Positions 1 to 4,077 of a stretch of DNA of 6,230 bases are shown in pieces. Under the pieces are notes generated by a model. It was not told where the DNA came from. It saw nothing but the letters and a program-made list of their open reading frames with translations, and did not search any database. The position numbers and the translations under genes are program-made. The stretch's first letter is position 1; each line of letters begins with the position of its first letter. The stretch lies in NCBI GenBank assembly GCA_030635025.1, contig DAOVZQ010000162.1:1-6230 (forward strand), read 5' to 3'. This DNA is from a bacterium. GTDB lineage: Bacteria > Krumholzibacteriota > Krumholzibacteriia > LZORAL124-64-63.

Positions 1-1389
1 CGGGACAAGCAGGCGGGAACGCTGATCCCGGAGATGGCTCCCCTGCTTGTCGAGATGAAGGCGGTTCACGACGCTTCCCATGAAAACGCACGAGATATGC
101 GGCGGCTCATGAATCCCAACGGCGATTTCCGGGAGGACCGCTTACTCCTGGCCCAGCAAATCTACAATGAGAAAATTCGACCGGCCCAACAAAACGTGCT
201 GGCAAGTCTCGATACCATGTTCGAGATGGCTCATGAATTCTCGGAAACGTCCTTGGAACGCATCGCCGAGACACGCCGTCACGCGGCCGGTATAATCCTC
301 ACCTCGACACTCATCGCCTTGTTCTTTGGCGGTCTCGTCTCCATCAAGCTGACCAATTCCATCGTCAATGAGTTGAGGCACGTCATCAGGGGACTGAGCC
401 GGAATGTCGGGCAGGTCACCCAATCGTCCATGCACTTGGCCGACTCCAGCCAATACCTGGCCCAGGGCGCCAGTACACAGGCGTCGGCCATCGAAGAAAT
501 ATCCGCCTCATTGGGCGAATTCTCGATGCAGACCCGTCTCAATATGAACAATGCCAAACAGATGGACGACATGGCCGGCGAAATGTCCCAGGCTTCGTAC
601 GTGAGTGCCGAGTCGGGTCTCCGTCTGCAAGAGGCCATCGTCAAGATGCAGCAATCGTCGGGTGAGACGGCGCGTATCATCAAGTCCATCGATGAAATTG
701 CCTTCCAGACCAACCTGCTGGCCCTGAATGCCGCGGTTGAAGCCGCACGGGCCGGGGATGCCGGTAAGGGCTTCGCCGTTGTGGCCGAGGAGGTCCGCAG
801 CCTTGCCCAGCGCAGCGCCGACGCGGCGCGTGAAACCACGGCCCTGATTGCCGAGTCCCTTCAGGACGCGAAACACGGCGTGCAGGTTGCCACCGAGATT
901 ACCGATTCCATCGATCACATCTCCCAGAGTATCGCAGGCGTGACCGAACTGATTCGTGATGTGACAAGAGCCAATAGTGAGCAGATTCTGGGACTGGACG
1001 GGATCAATGTGGCCGTCACCGCCATGGAAAAAGTGACACAATCCAATGCCGCCAGTTCCGAGGAAACCGCGGCATCCAGTCAGGAACTGTCGGCCCAGGC
1101 CTACCAGATCGTGACGTTGATCGATGCCCTGAAAGTCGTGACCGAAGGACATGTCGATCACGGGGGGAAACAGCCTGCTCCTGTAGTGGGCGCCGTGGGC
1201 GCTGCCAGTTGCCCCGCGTTTTCGATCCATGAGTCGTCCGAGAGCTGGAACGACAATAGGGCGATCGATATCGACGACTCCAGTATCGCTGATGTGGATC
1301 TGGAAGAGTTCTGGGGTGAGTCCGACGTGCCGGTTTCGGATGAGTGCTGTGCGGTCTCACTTGATCAGGATGAAATGATGAACGTCTGA
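1..1389 (+). CDS. Methyl-accepting chemotaxis protein, 5'-truncated by window edge
   Basis: This is a transmembrane chemoreceptor that signals to the CheA/CheW complex. The frame is open from base 1, so the ATG at 34 is probably internal and the first transmembrane helix and much of the sensor domain lie upstream. Counting from the Met at base 34: residues 1-84 are helical, consistent with the end of a four-helix-bundle type sensor. Residues 85-107 are a hydrophobic membrane segment. Residues about 131-365 form the cytoplasmic signalling coiled coil. Its hairpin tip is canonical (EIAFQTNLLALNAAVEAARA at 221-240, then GKGFAVVAEEVR), the contact region for CheA/CheW. Likely methylation patches are QASAIEEISAS (149-159) and SSEETAASSQEL (341-352). 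Only about 24 residues separate the membrane helix from the signalling helix, so there is no full HAMP domain. The last 80 residues are an acidic, low-complexity tail without a CheR-tethering pentapeptide at the end. The ligand cannot be predicted. The family is certain; the true start is not visible. Confidence 0.95.
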   Translation, partial: RDKQAGTLIPEMAPLLVEMKAVHDASHENARDMRRLMNPNGDFREDRLLLAQQIYNEKIRPAQQNVLASLDTMFEMAHEFSETSLERIAETRRHAAGIILTSTLIALFFGGLVSIKLTNSIVNELRHVIRGLSRNVGQVTQSSMHLADSSQYLAQGASTQASAIEEISASLGEFSMQTRLNMNNAKQMDDMAGEMSQASYVSAESGLRLQEAIVKMQQSSGETARIIKSIDEIAFQTNLLALNAAVEAARAGDAGKGFAVVAEEVRSLAQRSADAARETTALIAESLQDAKHGVQVATEITDSIDHISQSIAGVTELIRDVTRANSEQILGLDGINVAVTAMEKVTQSNAASSEETAASSQELSAQAYQIVTLIDALKVVTEGHVDHGGKQPAPVVGAVGAASCPAFSIHESSESWNDNRAIDIDDSSIADVDLEEFWGESDVPVSDECCAVSLDQDEMMNV

Positions 1390-1409
1390 CGCCGATTATG
1401 ATCGCCAAT

Positions 1410-1440
1410 AAGGACCCGCTCTCGTCGAGGGCGGGTCCTT
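1410..1440. terminator. Bidirectional intrinsic terminator between convergent genes
   Basis: A near-perfect inverted repeat pairs 1410-1423 with 1427-1440: 14 base pairs including one G-T wobble, and a 3-base loop. The outer arm AAGGACCCGC is answered by GCGGGTCCTT. It lies 20 bases after the chemoreceptor stop and 18 bases beyond the stop of the minus-strand gene. Because the arms begin with AA and end with TT, each strand has a short, interrupted T-rich tail after the stem (CTTAT on plus, ATT on minus). The stem is strong and the T-tracts are weak. Termination of both converging transcripts is the simplest reading. Confidence 0.85.
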
Positions 1441-1458
1441 CTTATCGGCATGTGTGGA

Positions 1459-2736
1459 CTATGGGAGTCTTAGCCAATCCTCGCCGTAGATCGAACGAGG
1501 AAAGACGATAGGCGCCAGACCGTGCAGGAATTGCCGCAGCTTGAGGGCGAGATGGCTGGCCGTATGAGCGCCGTGGACCGTACGCAGGAACCCCTCCAGC
1601 GCGTAGATCTGCACTTCCACATGGAAGCGATAGGGCAAGCCGCCGGGTGTGGCCGACGGATGCAGGATCCCCAGGTTTCCCTTGTACACCTTGTAGCCGC
1701 GACCGGAGTGTCGATCGAGGTTCCGGCTGTCGGCCTCGTCCATGAGCGTGTCGGTGACGTCCTGCCAGGAGACGGGATTTCCGAAGACGCTGTCCAGCAG
1801 GGTCAGCAGTTCGTTGATGCCGTCCTCATCGTGGACGATGAACATGGCGCCGAGCATGTCGCTGATCTCGTCGGGATCGTGTAGACCCTTGCGGATCATC
1901 TTCGAGAGAACCGAGCCGCTGCTGTGATCGCCGGTGGCGTCCCAGCGTTTGCGCTCGATCACCCGGTGGCTGCCGTCGACGAGTTCGTAGGAGATCGGCA
2001 CGACCGTACGCTTGTAGCGACAGTTATAATAGAGGACGTCCAGCGGGATCTTGCGTCCGGCGACGGTCTTTTCCAGGAATATCGATTTGAATTCCCAGCG
2101 CTCCTGCCCAGGCTTCGGCTGGAGGTTGTAGCGGATCGTCTCGCCGTCATTGTCGATATGGAACCCGACTTCGATGGCGTTGGTGTCCAGAGCGTGTTCC
2201 CAGAGCCCCTCGCGGAGTTGGCGCTCGAAGTAGGACTTGTGCTTGGGACTGAGCTGAACGTGTCGCGAATAGTCGATATCCAGCAGAAGTTTGGACAGGT
2301 ACAGCTTGCGCTGGGCTTCGTAACGGATGCGGGGATTTTCCGGAGAGAACAGAAACGACATGAGGGTGCGCAGGTCGTTGCAGGCCGAGATCTTGGCGTC
2401 GGGGCGCACGTGGTCCTGCGAGGCCCGGGGCAGCAGAGTCACGAGGTCGCGAACATAGGTCTCGGCTTCGGTCAGGTAACGGACGAACTCGATGGGGTCG
2501 CGGGTGGCGCCATCGCCGGGACTCGACGGGTTGAGCATGCGGTCGATTTCTGCCAGGTACGCCTGATCGTCGTTCGCGATTCGCTCGTACATCTGGCGGA
2601 AGAACCGCCCGATCCGCGTGGGCCGCTGAACGAAGCGGGGGTCGAGCAGGGGATGGGCGCTGTAGTCCACGTCCCACGGATCACCTGAATTCAGGTCCGT
2701 CCCCAGCTTTCCCGCATCGACCCAATGTTGGTTCAT
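1459..2736 (-). CDS. Diverged RelA/SpoT-like nucleotidyltransferase domain protein (425 aa)
   Basis: Likely a cytoplasmic protein with a C-terminal (p)ppGpp-synthetase-type fold; its activity is unknown. The start is the ATG at 2736, which has GGAAGG six bases upstream. A longer frame reaches back to 2856 but overlaps the upstream gene and has no support. Residues 36-160 look helical, and about 185-260 look beta-rich. Residues 271-405 follow the order of RelA/SpoT synthetase motifs: SKMIRKG (278-284), then DPDEISDMLGAMFIV with D293 where the synthetase has its metal-binding Asp, SGRGYKV (344-350) with Y348 in the place of the guanine-stacking Tyr, FHVEVQI (371-377) with E374 as the catalytic Glu, and ASHLALK (393-399) matching the AAHWAYK helix. 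Differences: the Arg/Lys ATP-binding patch before SKM is not recognisable, and QIRT is QIYA. No HD hydrolase, TGS or ACT domain is present. It is 34 bases downstream of the lyase gene and probably in its operon. The fold assignment is by eye, and a non-ppGpp nucleotide product or loss of activity is possible. Confidence 0.68.
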   Translation of the reverse strand: MNQHWVDAGKLGTDLNSGDPWDVDYSAHPLLDPRFVQRPTRIGRFFRQMYERIANDDQAYLAEIDRMLNPSSPGDGATRDPIEFVRYLTEAETYVRDLVTLLPRASQDHVRPDAKISACNDLRTLMSFLFSPENPRIRYEAQRKLYLSKLLLDIDYSRHVQLSPKHKSYFERQLREGLWEHALDTNAIEVGFHIDNDGETIRYNLQPKPGQERWEFKSIFLEKTVAGRKIPLDVLYYNCRYKRTVVPISYELVDGSHRVIERKRWDATGDHSSGSVLSKMIRKGLHDPDEISDMLGAMFIVHDEDGINELLTLLDSVFGNPVSWQDVTDTLMDEADSRNLDRHSGRGYKVYKGNLGILHPSATPGGLPYRFHVEVQIYALEGFLRTVHGAHTASHLALKLRQFLHGLAPIVFPRSIYGEDWLRLP

Positions 2737-2741
2737 GCAAA

Positions 2742-2748
2742 CCCTTCC
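2742..2748 (-). promoter_or_regulatory. Ribosome binding site deciding the start at 2736
   Basis: Read on the minus strand this is GGAAGGG, about six bases before the ATG at 2736. It lies in the 34-base gap after the lyase stop codon. It supports the 425-residue start over the longer in-frame ATG at 2856, which sits inside the upstream gene. Confidence 0.8.
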
Positions 2749-2770
2749 GGACTCGTCCCCGTCCGTTCGA

Positions 2771-3955
2771 TCAGATCGTGTCCAGCGCCTTGGCGAGGTC
2801 GTCCCGCAGGTCGCGCCAGTCTTCGCAGCCCACGGCGATACGCACCAGGTCGTCACTGATATCAGCCGCTTCGCGCTCGGCCTGAGAAATGCCCGCGTGG
2901 GTCATGGACGCCGGGTGCTCGATGAGCGATTCGATGCCGCCCAGACTCACAGCCAGCGTGGGGATCTCCACGTTGCCGATGAGCGTGCTGCCGGCTTCGA
3001 GGCCGCCCTTGACGCCGAAGGAAATCACGGCGCCCGGTCCATCCATCTGCTTCTGGCCCAGGGCGTACTGGGGATGGCTCTCCAGGCCCGGATACCGAAT
3101 CCACTCGACCTTGGGATGGTCTTCCAGGTAGCGCGCCAGCTCCATCGCGTTGGCCTGGGCCTTCTCCATACGCAAGGCCAACGTACGCACACCGCGCAGG
3201 ACGAGCCAGGCCTGATGGGGATCCATGGTGCCGCCGAGGTTGCGATGAACCTTGCGCAGTCGGGCGAAGACCTCGGGATCCTTGGCCACGACCATGCCGG
3301 CTACCACATCGGTATGGCCGTTGATGAACTTGGTCATACTGTGGACGATGATGTCGGCGCCCATCTCGAAGGGGCGCTGCAGGACCGGCGAGGAGAAGGT
3401 GTTGTCGACGGCCAGCAGGGCGCCATGCTCGTGGGCCAGGTCGGCGCAGGCCTGCACGTCGGTCATCTTCAGGGTGGGGTTGGCCGGCGTCTCGATGTAG
3501 ACGAGCTTGGTTTCGGGCCGCATGGCGTTCTTGACGTTCTCCATGTCGGACGAGTCGACGAAGGTGGCGCTGATCCCGAAGCGGGAATACTCGGTTTCCA
3601 GGACGGTGCGCGACGGTCCGTACATGGCCTCGGTACAGACCACGTGATCGCCCTGGCTGAGCATGGTGTAGTAGACGGTGTTCACGGCCGCCATGCCCGT
3701 GGCCGCGCCCAGACCGCCGCAGCCGCCTTCGAGCGTGGAAATGCATTCCTCGAGATGGGCGGTGGTGGGGTTGCCGAGCCGCGTGTAGATGTAGCCGTCG
3801 TCGGTGCCGGCGAAACGGGCGGCGCCTTCGGCCGCATCCTTGAAGCAGAAGGTGGAGGACTGGTAGATGGGAATGGACACGGCGCCCGTGGCGGGATCGG
3901 GGTGTTGCCCGGCGTGAACCACTTTCGTATCGATGCGCATGTTCTTCGTATCCAT
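2771..3955 (-). CDS. PLP-dependent methionine gamma-lyase / cystathionine gamma-lyase family enzyme
   Basis: A cytoplasmic enzyme of the Cys/Met-metabolism PLP family (fold type I). It probably eliminates the gamma or beta substituent of a sulfur amino acid, giving a 2-oxo acid, ammonia and a thiol. Its length of 394 residues is normal and it appears complete. Visible PLP-site features are YTRLGNPT (57-64, with Y57 and R59 reaching the neighbouring subunit), ATGMAA (85-90), Y112 stacking on the cofactor ring, D184 in AVDNTF for the pyridine nitrogen, and K209 in HSMTKFINGHTD as the Schiff-base lysine. The C-terminal signature is SLGGIESLIEHPASMTHA (337-354). V336 stands where cystathionine gamma-lyases have a specificity Glu (E339 in human) and methionine gamma-lyases have Val, which favours methionine gamma-lyase. 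However, the Cys typical of that enzyme, just after YG, is Pro114, so O-acetylhomoserine or cystathionine chemistry is not excluded. It is the first gene of a likely operon with the RelA/SpoT-like gene. Confidence 0.93.
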   Translation of the reverse strand: MDTKNMRIDTKVVHAGQHPDPATGAVSIPIYQSSTFCFKDAAEGAARFAGTDDGYIYTRLGNPTTAHLEECISTLEGGCGGLGAATGMAAVNTVYYTMLSQGDHVVCTEAMYGPSRTVLETEYSRFGISATFVDSSDMENVKNAMRPETKLVYIETPANPTLKMTDVQACADLAHEHGALLAVDNTFSSPVLQRPFEMGADIIVHSMTKFINGHTDVVAGMVVAKDPEVFARLRKVHRNLGGTMDPHQAWLVLRGVRTLALRMEKAQANAMELARYLEDHPKVEWIRYPGLESHPQYALGQKQMDGPGAVISFGVKGGLEAGSTLIGNVEIPTLAVSLGGIESLIEHPASMTHAGISQAEREAADISDDLVRIAVGCEDWRDLRDDLAKALDTI

Positions 3956-3962
3956 CTAATAT

Positions 3963-3972
3963 CTTCCTTTCC
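3963..3972 (-). promoter_or_regulatory. Ribosome binding site of the lyase gene
   Basis: On the minus strand this reads GGAAAGGAAG. The AAGGAAG core ends seven bases before the ATG at 3955. It supports that start, which gives a protein of ordinary family length. Confidence 0.75.
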
Positions 3973-3997
3973 GGTTTGCTTCGGCGGGGGTTGCGGC

Positions 3998-4026
3998 TTG
4001 TCCGACCCCGGAGCCGTTCATATAAT
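3998..4026 (+). promoter_or_regulatory. Sigma-70-type promoter for the S8 peptidase gene
   Basis: The -35 element TTGTCC (3998-4003, 4 of 6 matches) is followed after exactly 17 bases by a perfect -10 TATAAT (4021-4026). The expected start of transcription is near 4033, giving a leader of about 45 bases before the ATG at 4078. The -10 stands out in GC-rich surroundings. It shares five bases with the -10 of the opposing promoter. Confidence 0.7.
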
Positions 4027-4050
4027 AGACTCCCGGTCGCGTGTTGTAAA
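4022..4050 (-). promoter_or_regulatory. Sigma-70-type promoter for the lyase-RelA/SpoT-like operon
   Basis: Read on the minus strand: -35 TTTACA (4050-4045, 5 of 6 matches), a 17-base spacer, and -10 TATTAT (4027-4022, 5 of 6 matches). The expected transcription start is near 4015, giving a leader of about 60 bases. That leader is too short for a usual SAM or other sulfur-related riboswitch. The -10 coincides with that of the plus-strand promoter. Confidence 0.65.
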
Positions 4051-4066
4051 AGGCCCCCGTGTTACT

Positions 4067-4071
4067 GGAGG
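4067..4071 (+). promoter_or_regulatory. Ribosome binding site of the S8 peptidase gene
   Basis: GGAGG lies six bases before the ATG at 4078. This confirms that ATG, which is followed directly by a signal-peptide sequence. Confidence 0.85.
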
Positions 4072-4077
4072 TTTCCC

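Noticed and set aside
34..36. ATG at 34 as the true start of the chemoreceptor
   Set aside because: The frame is open to base 1, the GGAG upstream is directly adjacent rather than properly spaced, and a receptor starting here would lack its first membrane helix.
1924..2688. 254-residue plus-strand open frame
   Set aside because: It is antisense to the RelA/SpoT-like gene, which has a good ribosome binding site and family motifs on the other strand.
2737..2856. Longer start at 2856 for the RelA/SpoT-like gene
   Set aside because: It would overlap the lyase coding region by 86 bases, add 40 unmotivated residues and ignore the GGAAGGG just before 2736.
3956..4015. SAM or other sulfur-related riboswitch in the lyase leader
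   Set aside because: The predicted leader is only about 60 bases and shows no conserved riboswitch core or terminator hairpin.
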